A stretch of DNA of 64,000 nucleotides from Prorocentrum cordatum (lineage: Eukaryota > Sar > Dinophyceae > Prorocentrales > Prorocentraceae). Under the pieces are notes generated by a model that saw only the letters and a program-made list of their open reading frames with translations, searched no databases and was not told where the DNA came from. The stretch's first letter is position 1, and every line of letters starts with the position of its first letter. Made by a program: the position numbers and the translations under genes. Below, piece after piece: positions 42,181 to 53,715 of this stretch. The DNA lies in assembly GCA_963575745.1 (NCBI GenBank), contig CAUYUJ010014269.1, forward strand, positions 204,523 to 268,522, in the 5' to 3' direction.

Positions 42181-43489
42181 ATGGGCTTCCGACGGCGCGT
42201 GAACTGCACGGCCCGCTGGCGAAACACTCAAGGGGCGCGCGCGGCAATACTAAAAAAAGCGAGACACGCACGTGAGAACTACGAACGCGAGGAGACCAAT
42301 AGACGACATGGAGATGCAGAGCGCGCGTGGACTAATCCATTTCAAGCGCACGCCCCGTCAGAATTTAAACATCGGTTCGTCGCTGCAGCAATTTAGCGAC
42401 GCCTCGCCCGCCGATGCATTCGGGGGAAAAAGAAGATGGAAGCGATGCGAGGGAAGGGCGGGCGGAAAAGGGAACGGGCGGGCGAGGAGGGGGCGCGCGG
42501 GGGCGGCGCAGCGGCGGCTGGAGCGATGGAAGGCAATCGAAGGGGGGCGGCGGGAGCGAGGAGGGCGAGAAGGAAGTTCCAGGAGGGTGGAAGGACAACG
42601 GGGGGCGAGTGGGGAGGGGGACAGGACGGCAGCCTGACACAAAAGAACTGCATACAAGTTTCGCAAGCGGGACAAAACGCGCAGCGCGTTAGACGAGGGG
42701 AAGAGGAAGGAAGAGGGGGGGACAGGAGGAATGGCGCGAAACGAAATGGGGGTGCGGGGCACGATGCGACGAGGCGAAGTGGCGCCGAGTCGCGCGACGT
42801 GACGTCATCCCCAACGTGGCGCGACACGCACAGCCCCCAATCAACGCGAGGCGTCTTCGTCCTCAGCATCGGTTGGCGCCCCCGAAAATGCGCACCAGCA
42901 AATCCTCTTGCGCCAAATTGGAAACATAACGCGTTGGTGGACCGTCGAACTAGAGTGCGCCACGACCGCCAAACTGGCTGCTGGTGCACCAGCGTCGGAA
43001 ACCTATATGTGGCCAGAGAAATTCCGAAGTCGCGCCATATGTCGCCCACGCACTCTGGGAGGCCGGGATTCGGGACAGAGACGCAAACCAGGGCCGGCGC
43101 ACGGGCGACGCTCAGGCGACGCACTGAACGAAACTGACAGGGGGGGGGGGTCGCTTGACTGGGCCTTAACACTGTGGCCCCAGCTGCGCGATATGAATGC
43201 AAACGATATGGTGCCGGCCCTCGGCTTCATCCGCAGTGCCCGAAGGAGACGTGGACAGCGATCCTCGACTCTCCGATCCGCGAACTCCACCGCTGAGCTT
43301 ACTTCCCAACTCTGCGCCAGCAGCAGGCGCCCGATGCACGCGTGGAAATCGTTGATGTTGCGCCGCGGATGGCTGGCCTGCGCAACCCATCACCCCTCCC
43401 GACTCAGCCCCAGCAGGCTCTGGCTGCACCCCAGGCGCCGACCGCCGTTGGTCCTGCGAGGCGCCTGAAAGAGGGGCTGAGGGGTCGGG
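42181..43489. other. Unassigned GC-rich and mixed sequence
   Basis: Overlapping frames up to 269 codons exist on both strands. A minus-strand stretch (43120-42840) reads CVGDIWRDFGISLATYRFPT and WRTLVRRSTNALCFQFGARG, which is reasonably protein-like but matches nothing I recognise. It could belong to the 5' part of element E or to an old exon. Confidence 0.35.
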
Positions 43490-43860
43490 GCGCGCTAGGT
43501 CTGACGAGCCGCCACGGCCCGCGATGGCCCATGAGAGCCCAAAGACAAGCCCCAGAGAGGCCCAAGACGGGCCCAAGAGCGCCCAAGAGCGCCCCAAGAG
43601 CGGCCCAAGAGGGCCCCAAGAGGCCACATCTCGGTTTCTGAAAGGGGGGGGCGTAATTGACGCCGCGCTCCTTTTTGAGCCATGGCCTCCACGGTGGCCC
43701 TAACAGACCTCCCAGACCCTCCAAAAAAAACCCAAGAGGGCCCCAAGACCCCCAAAAGAGCTACAAGGGTGCCCCAAGAGGCACCGCGGGGACCCCAAAA
43801 GGGCCCAAAGACCTCCAACATATCCCCAAGAAGGCCCCTCAGAGATAAAGACCCAGAAAA
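43490..43860. repeat. 11-nt CCCAAGAGGC array, copy R4
   Basis: CCCAAGAGCG and CCCCAAGAGG units run to 43630. A CTCCTTTTTGAGC-CATGGCCTCC segment (43668-43690) resembles the R5 head. More units follow to 43850. Confidence 0.8.
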
Positions 43861-43867
43861 GTCATTG

Positions 43868-43919
43868 ATGATTGACTCGTCGTCGTCGTCGTCGTCGTCG
43901 CGGTCGTCGGCGTCGTCGG

Positions 43920-43993
<74 letters not shown>

Positions 43994-44234
43994 TCGTCGT
44001 CGTCGGCGTCGTCGCGGTCGTCGTCGTCATCGTCGTCGTCGTGGTTGTCGTGGTCGTCGTTGTCGTCGTCGTCGTTGTCGTTGTTGTGGTCATTGCTCCT
44101 CCTCTCCTCCTCCTCGTTTTCCTCCTCCCCCTGATCCTCGTCGTCGTCGTCGTCCTCCTCCTCCGCACCGTCCTCCTCCCATTCTTCCCACAAGGAAAAG
44201 CCAAAAGGGAGCAGGCGGGGTCGTCGTCGTCGCG

Positions 44235-44269
<35 letters not shown>

Positions 44270-44320
44270 GGTCGTCGTCGTCGTCGTTGTTGTGGTCATC
44301 GCCGTCGTCGTTGCCGCTAT
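43868..44320. repeat. GTC-family microsatellite, two blocks
   Basis: GTC with GGC, GTT and GCG variants fills 43876-44095 and 44218-44315. CTC-rich sequence and an ACAAGGAAAAGCCAAAAGG segment lie between. The frames are poly-Ser, poly-Arg, poly-Val, poly-Asp and poly-Thr artefacts. Confidence 0.95.
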
Positions 44321-44521
44321 CTCCCTCTCGCCTCCCACCGCCTTCTCTTCTCCCTCCTCCTCCTCCACCTCGTCCCCCACCCACTCCTCCCACAAGGAAG
44401 AGCTGCAAGGAAGCAGGTGGAATGTAGGAGGAACAGGAGGGTATACGCGAGGGCAGGAGAAGGTACGCCCGAAAACAACGACAGTAAACATGCTTCGCAA
44501 AAAAACGTTGTTTTGGAACGG

Positions 44522-44970
44522 GCAGGTGGGGATACTTTCATCGCAGCTGCAGGCCAACCAGCCGACAGCGTCTGTAGAGTAAACACGGGCCACGAGCACC
44601 GCAATTGCCGGTGCGCGCGCCGAGCAAGCAAGCTAAACCTACCGCCGAGGGAGGCAACTGCGCCGGGGCTGACCTATACAGGTGGGGATATTTTTTGGTC
44701 AACGGGTTTGCGAGGCGGGTCGAAAGCCATCCGAACACTAGTTGGGCCGCGACTAGGCAGCAGGAAAAGAAAGGCAAGCGAAGCGAGCGAGCGGGCAGCC
44801 ACTCAGAAAAACAGGTGGGGATACTTTTTGGTCTACAGGCTCGCGAGGCGGGTCGAAAACCGCCCGAACACTAGCCGGGCCGCGACTAGGCACCAGAACA
44901 GGCGGGGATACTTGTTGATCTGCGGCCCCAAGGACGATTCCAGAGAGCGGGTCGAAACAAGCTCGGGGCA
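44522..44970. repeat. AGGTGGGGATAC repeat units
   Basis: Full copies at 44678-44765 and 44812-44896 share AGGTGGGGATA-TTTTTGGTC, CGAGGCGGGTCGAAA, CCGAACACTAG and GGGCCGCGACTAGGCA. Partial copies start at 44522 and 44898. The same opening word precedes the R5 unit at 46031. Confidence 0.85.
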
Positions 44971-45479
44971 ACAAGCGAGATAATTGCCAGCGGGCCAAAA
45001 GCCAACGCCGGAATGCACATGCGAGGGACAAAATGAACCTCATTAAGTCGAACCAAAACGGCAGCCGACGGCGGACAGCGGGGCGTCGCACAGTGGCGCC
45101 AGCACCCGACAGACCGGACGGCGAAGGGCAGGGCGACAGGGGGGAAAAAGGGGGGGGGAGAGAAGGCGGGAGAGGGACAGGGGGGCAAAGGGAGCCTCAC
45201 TCACAGAGCACCTCATGTGCTCGAAGACAGGTCGTCACTGAACCAGGGGTCGGTAGTCTTGTCGTGAGTCCCGAGTGCATGCGCCCGTGGACGGGGGGGG
45301 CGTCGCGTGGGACCACGGCGGCACTACCCACCGGCGTTCAGGCCCCGCCTGGGGGGGACTGCGGACAGGTGTGCACCGCCTGAACACCGCAGAAGGGCAG
45401 GGCGTCGCTGGCGTCCGCGAGCGACAAATCCTACCAGAGGAAGGGGCCGATGTCGCTGGCATAGCCGGGAGCCGGAGAA
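44971..45479. other. Unassigned GC-rich spacer
   Basis: G runs near 45150-45165 and 45290-45300 are the main structure. No domain was recognised in any frame. Confidence 0.45.
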
Positions 45480-45990
45480 CGCCTGCCAAGAGGAAGCACG
45501 GCCCTGCCAAAGGATGCACCACTTGTACAGGAAGCCAGCCTCCACGGCCCACCTGCCAATGCCCCATCGGGCGCACCCTGCCGCGTGGAAGGAGTGACGA
45601 CCTCGGGGCAGGCGCGAAGACGTGGCACTGTTGGGGGGAAGCCGACAGGCGCGATCAGCACCACAGCGTGCGTGGAGGAGGGGGGGGAGGCGCAGCCGAT
45701 AGCCGCAAATCAAATGAAAACTGGAAGGAGAGGCACAGGTGGGCCAGGCGACACAGACAGCCGAGGACCCAACAGAGCGTTGCCCTGGGCGGGTCAGGGG
45801 GGAAGGTCGTCGGCGTCGTGCAGCGGGACGGGCCCGTCGTGGGAAGGCAGAGCCTGCCAAAAGATGAACCACTTGTGCAGGAGTGTGCCTTACCTGGGCC
45901 CACCCGCAGGTGGTGGTCGAAAGGCCCGCCACTGCAGTCGTCGTGAAGGAAGAGGGGGGGGCGCAGCCGATAGCCGCAAAACAGTTGAAT
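45480..45990. repeat. Local duplication with TGCCAAA-GATG-ACCACTTGT segments
   Basis: CTGCCAAAGGATGCACCACT at about 45503 recurs with two changes at about 45857. GGCGCAGCCGATAGCCGCAA at about 45698 recurs at about 45961, each time after a G run. The spacing differs (about 354 and 263 bp), so indels followed the duplication. Confidence 0.75.
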
Positions 45991-46030
45991 ACAAAGGAGG
46001 AGGAGGAGGAGGAGGAGGAGGAGGAGAGCC

Positions 46031-46400
46031 AGGTGGGGATACGCGAAGCGTGAAGAATTAAAGCTCCCTCCTTTTTGAGCGATCTCCTCCAAGATGGCCC
46101 CGAGAGCGCTCCCAATGCTCCCAAGAGCGCCTCAAGAAAACCCCAAGAGACCCCCAGGAGGCCCCAAGAGGCGCCCAAGAGGCCTCCAAGAGGCTCCCAA
46201 GAGACCCCCAAGAGGCTCCAAGAGGCTCCAAGAGGCTCTCCGAAGCACCCAAGACGCTCCAAGAGGCCCCCGGGACCGCCAAGAGGCCTCCAAGAGCGCT
46301 CCAAGAGGAACCCTTCCTCTGTGTGCTGCCCACTTCCCTGATCGAGGCAACTCCTCTGGGCATCGTCTCTGGATGGGCTGGTGGGGTTACACGAAGCTTC
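46031..46400. repeat. Head-array-tail repeat family, copy R5 with a preceding tail
   Basis: GGTGGGGATACGCGAAGCGT (46033-46052), a tail end also seen in R1, leads into the head TTTTTGAGCGATCTCCTCCA (46072-46091). An 11-nt CCCAAGAGGC array follows, then the tail CATCGTCTCTGGATGGGCTG (46361-46380) and GGTTACACGAAGC. A tail joined directly to a head suggests that units can be tandem. Confidence 0.75.
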
Positions 46401-46433
46401 CAGAAGTTGTACCGGATATATCCACCTCCTGCG

Positions 46434-46473
46434 CCTCCTCCTCCTCCTCCTCCTCCTCCTCCTCCTCCTCCTC

Positions 46474-46557
<84 letters not shown>

Positions 46558-46600
46558 GGACGGCGGCGGCGGCGACGATGACGACGACGACGAGCCGGCG
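46434..46600. repeat. Compound (CTC)n(GAC)n(GGC)n microsatellite
   Basis: Three trinucleotide tracts abut without spacer: CTC to 46473, GAC to 46520 and GGC to 46570, followed by mixed GAC/GGC. Each switch changes one base of the unit. Frames give Glu, Ser, Asp, Gly, Thr, Ala or Arg runs depending on phase. Confidence 0.95.
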
Positions 46601-47531
46601 GCCATCTCCGCTGAGGTCCTCCCCGTTGCTGCAAACCTTATGCTCGGACTCTTCGGCCGGCAGGTAGTCTGCCCCCCCCCCTCGCGGCTCTCCTCTCTGC
46701 AGGGGCCCTGCCGAGATGCCCCCTTCATCACATGGAAAAACGTGGACGTCGAACCTCGGGGATCGAACCTCCCAGATCGACAGTCGAAACGTGGCTCCCA
46801 CCCGGCATCTGCCCTGCCTGGTCCGCCACCCGGCTTCGCCCTGCCCCCCGCTCCCGCAGAGACCCTCGTGTCCGCCCCTACCACTGGGATCGACCGGCGG
46901 CATGCCGATGCGCACTCAGGACCGACACTGGCGATCGAAGATCGGGGATCGGCCTCCTCTCTTCTCCCCTCATCCACCCCCCCCCATTGTTTCCCCCTCC
47001 CCTCTTCCTTGGCCGCCTCCTCAACCCCCCCGGTCGTGTCCTCGGACGACTAGCCGCAATAGTGCAACGACCACCGCCACGACCTCCACTGCGACCGCGG
47101 TCCAACTCGACCAGGACGATCACGACCACGTCAACGGTCACTTCGACGACCACGACGCATGCTTCGGCGGCCACGGCTACGACGATCAGTCACAACAACG
47201 ACGGTCACCACGACCAAGGTCGCCACAACCAGAGTCACAATTCCGACGGCCAGCCCTGCGCCCAGTCCTACGAAGTCTGCGCCCAACCCTACGCCCAGCT
47301 CGGCGCTACACCCGACGCCCAGCCATGCGCTTAGCCCGACGCCCAGCCCGACGCCCTACCCGAGGCTCCAACTGGTGCCCTTCCCTGCGCCCAGCCCGAC
47401 CCCCATCCCTACCCCCCACTCCCTGCACGACGGCTCAACGGACGGCTCACCCTGCTCCTAGCCCTACGCTCCGCCCAGCGCCCTGCGGTACGCCCAGCCC
47501 TCGGGAGCGGCCAAGAGGGGGGTGTCCAAGA
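46601..47531. other. Unassigned sequence with a CCCAGCCCGACGCC array
   Basis: From about 47090 to 47470 degenerate CGACCACGACC and then GCCCAGCCCTACGCC words repeat on the plus strand and keep long frames open. No domain was recognised. Confidence 0.5.
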
Positions 47532-48044
47532 GGGGGGGTGCAAATCATGACCGGCGGCGTGTGCGCGGCCCAGCGGGGGGGCCGGGACCGTATTGAAATC
47601 AGAAGAGGCGCCGTGAAATCTGGGGAAATATCATGACCCCCGCCATGATATCCACCCCCCCCTAGTCATCACCCCCCTCTTTTCCGCCCCCGAAGCCCAA
47701 CGGCCAGCCCCACGCACAGCCCCACTTCGATTTCCCTTCGAATACCTAAGGAAAACGTGGGGCAAACCGTGAAACAATTAAAGAACACGGAGCCCCTACC
47801 CAACGAAAAGGGTTCCTTCTTCAGGGCCCCGACTGTACGCCCAGCCCCAAGGGGGGGTGCAAATCATGACCGGCGGCATGTGCGCGGCCCAGCGGGGGGG
47901 CCGGGACCGTATTGAAATAAGAAGAGGCGCCGTGGCATCTGGGGAAATATCATGACCCCCGCCATGATATCCCCCCCCCCCTAGTCATCACCCCCCTCTT
48001 TTCCGCCCCCGAAGCCCCACGCCCAGCCCCACGCACAGCCCCAC
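47532..48044. repeat. Two direct copies of a ~194-bp dispersed repeat
   Basis: Copy 1 (47532-47725) and copy 2 (47851-48044) are about 95% alike by eye. Shared words are GGTGCAAATCATGACCGGCG, GTGCGCGGCCCAGCGGGGGG, GAAGAGGCGCCGTG, GGGGAAATATCATGACCCCC and CTAGTCATCACCCCCCTC. Each contains an ATATCATG...CATGATAT inverted repeat. A third, more diverged copy is at 59411-59554. Confidence 0.9.
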
Positions 48045-48149
48045 GACCAGCAGGACGTGCCGCCCCAGGCACCGCTGGCACCCCTCGCCGAGGAGGCCGC
48101 CACGGGGGCGGCCGCCGGAGCGCCGGGCCGCCCCGCGGCGCCACGACCA

Positions 48150-48862
48150 CGACATCGAGACCGCTAGTGAGATCGACTGTGAGATCGATAATCAGATCGA
48201 CTGTGAGATCGATCGAGCGAGACCGCTAGTGAGATCGATTGTGAGATCGATAGTCAGATCGACTGTGGGATCGATCGAATGAAATAGATCGAGCGAGATC
48301 GATTGTGAGATCGATCGAGCGAGATCGATCGAGCGAGACCGATAGTGAGATCGATAAAGAGATCGATAGTGAGACCGATCGAGTGAGACGTTGGTTCCTC
48401 CCCCCCGAACCTCCTTATCACCCGAAGGGTGGTCGCATAGGTGTATATATATATACATATATACATATACCTATACGACCACCCTGCGGGTGATAAGGAG
48501 GTTGGGGGGGGGAGGGGCCCAGCAATGGGCAACAGTGGTGATTGTTGTTCTGACGATGCCAGTGGAGATTGTTGCGTTGCCGCTCGCTCTCGACAACCCT
48601 TCGCGTGATAAGGAGGTGAGGGGGGGCGGCCAACGTCGCACTCGATCGATCTCACTATCGATCTCACTATCGATCTCACTCGATCGATCTCACTCGACCA
48701 ATCTCACTATCGATCTCACAATCGATCTCACAATCGATCTCACTATCGATCTCACTATCGATCTCACTATCGATCTCACAATCGATCTCACAATCGATCT
48801 CACTATCGATCTCACTATCGATCTCACTATCGATCTCACGATTGATCTCACTATCGATCTCA
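48150..48862. repeat. Nested inverted repeat made of two opposing 12-bp arrays
   Basis: The left array (48150-48388) is GATCGATAGTGA-like. The right array (48640-48862) is its complement, TCACTATCGATC, and is cleaner. Between them lies a near-perfect hairpin (48397-48515) and a second partial copy of its end (about 48595-48630). The whole block could fold into one long stem. The frames give 4-residue repeats such as TIDL. Confidence 0.9.
48397..48515. repeat. 119-bp hairpin with TA-rich loop
   Basis: The left arm CCTCCCCCCCGAACCTCC-TTATCACCC-GAAGGGTGGTCG pairs with the right arm CGACCACCCT-GCGGGTGATA-AGGAGGTTGGGG with a few mismatches. The loop is TATATA/CATATA sequence. The arms are about 55 bp. 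Confidence 0.9.
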
Positions 48863-48945
48863 CGACGGGACACCGACGGGACACCGCAGGACACCGACGG
48901 GACACCGACGGGACACCGGCGGGACAGCGGCGGGACACCGCGCGG
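48863..48945. repeat. 12-bp GACGGGACACCG array
   Basis: Seven units of CGACGGGACACC with small changes follow the TCACTATCGATC array and keep its 12-bp period. Confidence 0.9.
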
Positions 48946-49127
48946 CCCCGAACGCCGGGTCGCCAAACATTTGGTCCGGCCGCGCCTCGGCCACAGGAGA
49001 CTTTCCTCTCGCCCGCCCACGCAGCTTCGCCTCGCCCGCACGCACGGCACGCACGAATACGAAACCGAAATCGATTTCCCGGTAGGGGGGCTCTCCGTTC
49101 CACTTCGATCTCACTCCCCAACCTCCG

Positions 49128-49159
<32 letters not shown>

Positions 49160-49484
49160 TACTTGCCAGTCTGGCCCCAGACTGTACGTTGTGGGTCGCT
49201 GTCCACTGGTAATATGCTGTCGCCCACTCTGCAACGACGCTACTCTTGCCATTGCGTTGCAGACAAAGTGCAACGCCGTGTACGTGTACTAATTTGACAC
49301 TAACTCCATCAATCGCGTGCACATGACAGTACCCTCTCTGGTAGAACATCCCTCGAGGACAGCGTTAATCCGCCGACCCAGTCGGCGCGTGAGAGAGGCC
49401 CTTCGACGCGAGGCCGGCCCAACCATAACTGAATCACGCCACCAGCACCTGAATCGTCGTCATCGTTGTCGTAAGGGACAGTGA
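48946..49484. other. Spacer with a short TA microsatellite
   Basis: A (TA)n run occupies 49131-49159. The rest is AT-richer, with no recognised domain on either strand. Confidence 0.5.
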
Positions 49485-49600
49485 ACAAGCAAGCGAGATC
49501 GAACAATGTCGCAAGTACGTCGAAGGGAAGCCCCTTCCAGTCGAATCCTTTCCTCGCCGGGGGAGGCCGTACCTGGGGGGGTGGGGTGGGGGTCCCTGGG
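49485..49600. repeat. GTCGAAGGGAAGCCCCTTCC repeat, copy 1
   Basis: This block and 50772-50875 share the word AAGGGAAGCCCCTTCC, then TCGA, TCCCCGCCGGGG-type and GTCCCTGGGG segments. AAGGGAAGCCCCTTCC is close to a hairpin. Confidence 0.75.
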
Positions 49601-49669
49601 GAGTGGGAGGGTGCCCCTGGGGTTGTGACCCCCCCTGGGGGCTTTCGCCTTCGATTCTTCGCCTCGTTG

Positions 49670-49670
49670 C

Positions 49671-49701
<31 letters not shown>

Positions 49702-49733
49702 CATCGGAGTTGGCGGCACTGGCCGTAAGGCCT
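49670..49733. repeat. GTC array plus GGCCGTAAGGCC motif, copy 2
   Basis: GTC units (49674-49700) are followed by TTGGCGGCACTGGCCGTAAG, with GGCCT ending at 49733. Confidence 0.85.
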
Positions 49734-50771
49734 TCACGATTTAACCGACAAGGGATGTCCCCCAGGCACTTCGAATGATGAAAGGAGAGCATGTGCTGTG
49801 GCGCGATAGTGGGTATGACATGCATGAGCACATCAGCCCCGAACTATATGCAACCAAACTTACCACGATCGGTTGCAATGCACCCTCCTTCTCCGACATG
49901 TCGCATCCCTGCTCGCTGTTAACGTGTTTCGCTAATCATGACCGCGATGCCCCTGCTAAGAACCCCTCGATCTACACGCATCAATTCTGAATGATTATGC
50001 ATCTGGTTTTCACTCCCGTGCAGCCTGTGATGAAGAATACCAGGTTGTTCACAATAAGGAACGACATTGACAAACTAGATGCGTCATTTTCGCTTTCTTC
50101 GACCTGCCCGCAACCCATCGATCACTTAATAGCAGTGGTGCTCAAGGATTCGCGACTATGCGTAATTCTGCCAGCGTTGGCTGAAGATGGACGTGGTGTA
50201 ACAGATTCAAATAGCTAAGATGATAGCAATGATGCGCGTAGTGTCTGGGTGAATGACAATGGCGCAGACTGTGACGCGCGAAGGTGAGGGTGGTGATGCA
50301 ACCGGCAAGCAAACAAGTTAAACAACAACACTGCTTACACTGGATTCCATGCGCAACTGGCCAACACGCGTGCGCACATCGCACTCGCAGTCTGGACACA
50401 TTTGGATCTCAGCAGGGACACAACACTGTCACATCTAATCCCAGCAGGGGCGCAGGACAAGAAAAACTCCCTACGATGCTCGAGCCTCGCAAACCAATCA
50501 GGAAAATGGGATCACCCGAGGCGCGCTCAACAATATGTGCGCCAAGACGGCGAGCGTAAACTCAGCGTTGCGTGGTCTCTTACGGGAAATTCAGATGGTA
50601 TCTTGTGATACATGTGGGACAAAATGCGGCGTGTGTGAGGGGCTTGTCCGTTCAAATCGTCATCTCCGTCATTCGTTGGTCGTCGTCTATGTCGTCCGCT
50701 TTCCATGCCTCCCCCCTTTCCCTGGGCTCGTCGAAGCTCCCCCCTTTCCCAGGGACCTCCTCAGTGCGCCA
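49734..50771. other. AT-richer unassigned region
   Basis: Compared with its neighbours this stretch is closer to balanced base composition and lacks simple repeats. A 75-codon plus-strand frame (49991-50218) reads LVFTPVQPVMKNTRLFTI and PIDHLIAVVLKDSRLCVILP. It is protein-like but unrecognised and could be an exon or chance. Confidence 0.35.
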
Positions 50772-50875
50772 GCCAAAGCAAAGTTGAGCAACGTCGTAAT
50801 TGAGTCGAAGGGAAGCCCCTTCCCTTCGACCCCTCCCCCGCCGGGGAGGGGGGGTCCCTGGGGGGGTCAGATACG
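50772..50875. repeat. GTCGAAGGGAAGCCCCTTCC repeat, copy 2
   Basis: Partner of 49485-49600. It is immediately followed by the 11-nt array R6. Confidence 0.75.
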
Positions 50876-51530
50876 ACGCCCCCCCTGGGAGTCCCGGAGC
50901 CCAAAAAAAGCCCCAAGACGGGCCAAGAGTGCCCCAAGAGGCCCCAAAGACAGTCCAAGAGAACTCCGAATCGCCGAACGATCTGTCCAAGACGCCTTGA
51001 CGGCCTCCAGACAGCCCAAGAGGCCTGCAAAGCGCCCCAAGAGGCCTCCAGGAGATTTCCCATGAGAGCCCCAACCAAGAGGCAAAATTCATGGATTTCC
51101 CATACGTTTTTGGAAGATGTTGGCGTTCTTGCCTCTTCCGCTTCCCGGACGGCCCAAGAGGCCCCCAAGATCGCCCCGAGACGGCCCAAGAGGCCCCCAA
51201 GAGGGTCCCCTAACGGCCGAAGAGGGCCCCAAGACGGCCCAAGACGCCTCCAAGACGGCCCAAGAGGCCCCCAAGACGGTTCCAGGAGAGTGCCCAGGGA
51301 CATTTCGAGCTCTCAGCCCCAAGAGGCCCCCAAGAGGCCCCGAAGAAGCCCCAAGAGGCCCCAAGAGGCTCCCGAGGGGCCCCCAAAACTTCCCCAATAC
51401 AGCCCAGGAGAACCCCAAATTGCCCAGGAGGCCTCCAAGAGTGCCTCGAGACGGCGCAAGAGGAACCCTGGACGGCCCAAGACGGCCTCAAGAGAGTCCC
51501 AGGCTGTCCCAAGAAAGCCCCTGGCCTCCT
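50876..51530. repeat. 11-nt CCCCAAGAGGC array, copy R6 (longest)
   Basis: About 650 bp of CCCAAGAGGC, CCAAGACGGC and CCAAGAGTGC units, interrupted at 51058-51150 by a non-repetitive piece with GGATTTCCCATACG. It leads directly into the CTC microsatellite. Confidence 0.9.
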
Positions 51531-51573
51531 CCTCTGTCTCCTCCTCCTCCTCCTCCTCCTCCTCCTCCTCCTC

Positions 51574-51604
<31 letters not shown>

Positions 51605-51735
51605 TCTGCTCCCCCTCCTCCTGCTCTCCTCTGCCTCCCTCTCTTCCTCTTGTTTCTCCTCCACATCCTCCCCCCCCCTCCTCCCTCATCCACCTCCTCC
51701 ACCATTCCTCCACCGCCCACTCATCCTCCTCATCC
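51531..51735. repeat. (CTC)n microsatellite
   Basis: Nearly pure CTC to 51597, then C/T-rich decay. Confidence 0.95.
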
Positions 51736-52590
51736 TCCTCCCCCTGCCCCCCCCTCGCTTTCATCTTCGTCGTTCTCAGGGTCGGCGGCACCGGCCGTAA
51801 GGCCTTCGCAATCGCACCCCCGTCTCCCAGGCCCCTGGTTATGCAGACTACCCCCGCGGCGAATCGGTGGCCGTGCAGGAAGAGAAGGCGGAGGATAACG
51901 ATGCAGAAGCAGGAGGAGACGAGGAGGAGGAGGAATGGGAGGAGGAGGAGGAGCCATGGCGCCATGGAACCAGGGAAAACAGAGAAGCGAATCCGTGCAA
52001 AAGGACAGCCTCGCACGAGAGTACTGCCTCATCGCACAACGGGCCGCCCTCCGCCCCCACACGGGGAGGCCCCCCCCCCGCGTGCAAGGGAGGCCGCTCG
52101 CGCATCGGCGAAGAGCTCATGCAACACAGCCGAGGTACAAGTCAACGCATTGTCGCCCCGTGACTCGCTACTTCTGGGTGACGGCGGTCGCGCGTAGGGG
52201 GGCGGTCGGTTCACCTCCTCAGTGTGAGGTCCTTCACGGCTATCAGCCCTTGCCAAAACATGTGACACGTGCAACTGGGTTGGCACCCCGGGGCGAGTAA
52301 GCACGAAGGCCCCATGGGACTCACGGGCCACGCGGCCCCGCCACTCCACCAGATGCGCGATCCCGTCCACCAAATGCGCGATTCCCGCGCCTGGAAGCTC
52401 AAGGTGGCTCCAGCGTGCGCAGCTGAGCACCACGGCCCCAGGCAACGTGCCGCGGGGCAGGACCCCAAGAAACAAGCCGGCATGCTGACACCAGCCGTGA
52501 AGCGCACATGGCGTTGTCAATGTTCTCGCGGCATAGGGCCGAGCACCAGGATACGGTACCCAGCAGAGCAGTAACTGCCCCCCCCGCCAA
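51736..52590. other. Spacer with GGCCGTAAGGCC motif copy 3
   Basis: The motif GGCGGCACCGGCCGTAAGGC lies at 51784-51803, following TTCATCTTCGTCGTTCTC. A short GGA patch is at 51920-51950. No gene was recognised. Confidence 0.5.
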
Positions 52591-52680
52591 TGGGGAGGAA
52601 GAGGAGGAGGAGGAGGAGGAGGAGGAGGAGGAGGAGCAGAAAGAGGAGGAGGAAGAGGAGGAGGAAGGAGGCGGATGTGA
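52591..52680. repeat. GGA microsatellite
   Basis: GAGGAGGAGG units with GCAGAAAGA and GAAGA breaks. Confidence 0.9.
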
Positions 52681-53715
52681 AAGGAAGGTGGAGGCTTGCT
52701 CCCGAGGCTCCCTATCCAGGGCCACGAGGATGCCAGAAAGAATTGTCGCAGCGGGATCGTGCAGAAACATTCCTGGTGGGCAATCGGATAGTGCGCCCCT
52801 CCTTGCCATCCTCCTTCATCCTACCTCCTCCTGCTCCTTCTACTCCTCTCGTTCCCTCCTTCTCCACTCCCTCCCTCCGCAATCCTGCCTCCAGGCCGTG
52901 CATGTTCGATGGAACAGTGGGTGTGGCTACAACACCCCAAGCTGTGGTTTATTGTGGGTTTCCATGCAGCCCTGGAGGCTTGCCGGTAGTCGGAACGTCC
53001 TCGGCGGCCCAAGACGGCACCACTCAGCCCAACATGGCCTCCCGCATACCGCATAATCGCCTAGGTTGGCCGAAACTTGCTTTCCAAACTTGCTCCCCCC
53101 CAAAGAAAAGCACAATGGTTCTGAGGTGGCCACGGCACTCCCAAGGATCCCCCCGAAATGTCATGATCAACTGAAAAACTAACCTTTCTGGATCCCATTG
53201 GGCCTCTAACGCCTCCAGATGGCCCCGATATGGCCCACGAGGGCTTGAAGGAAATTCAGAAACGACCAACGAGGGCCCTGACGGCCCGCAAGAGCACCTT
53301 GACAAAGTCTCAAAAAGGCCCCGACAGCCCTACACACCGAAAACCGGAACATTGGGCCCCAATGTTGGCGGCGCGCAGGAGGTGGTTGGGGGAGGGGGAA
53401 TGCTTCTCAGGAGGATGCTTCTGAGAAGGCGCCAGCCTCACATCTATAAATGGGGCCCGCGCCTCCCAAGGAGCAGATGGCTTCTAAGAGGCCTTCACCT
53501 TCCCCCATACCCCCCCCCACCTGCGCGTGGCCGACAAAGGCCCTGCGCGCCAAAAGCAGTTACACGGCCCGCGCAAAACGAGAACCGGCTAGGCGCGCCG
53601 CCGCACGAGCGGCAACGCCAGCACGCCTGGACACGGGGCGGCCGACGGGAGCCACCGCCAAGACAAGCGGCCACGAGAAGGCGGTGAGGCCGCCACCACC
53701 AGGGGACCCAAGGCG
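52681..53715. other. Unassigned mixed sequence
   Basis: Around 53215-53330 degenerate GGCCC/GAGGGC units related to the 11-nt family appear. No domain was recognised. Confidence 0.45.

Noticed and set aside
43868-44320. Asp-rich or Val-rich proteins
   Set aside because: These are translations of the GTC/GAC microsatellite in different phases.
48150-48862. CRISPR-like array
   Set aside because: Units are contiguous 12-bp repeats without unique spacers and the setting is eukaryotic.
48391-49349. Proteins with TIDLTIDL or REIDSEI repeats
   Set aside because: The 12-bp arrays are a multiple of three, which keeps frames open; nothing outside the arrays supports coding.
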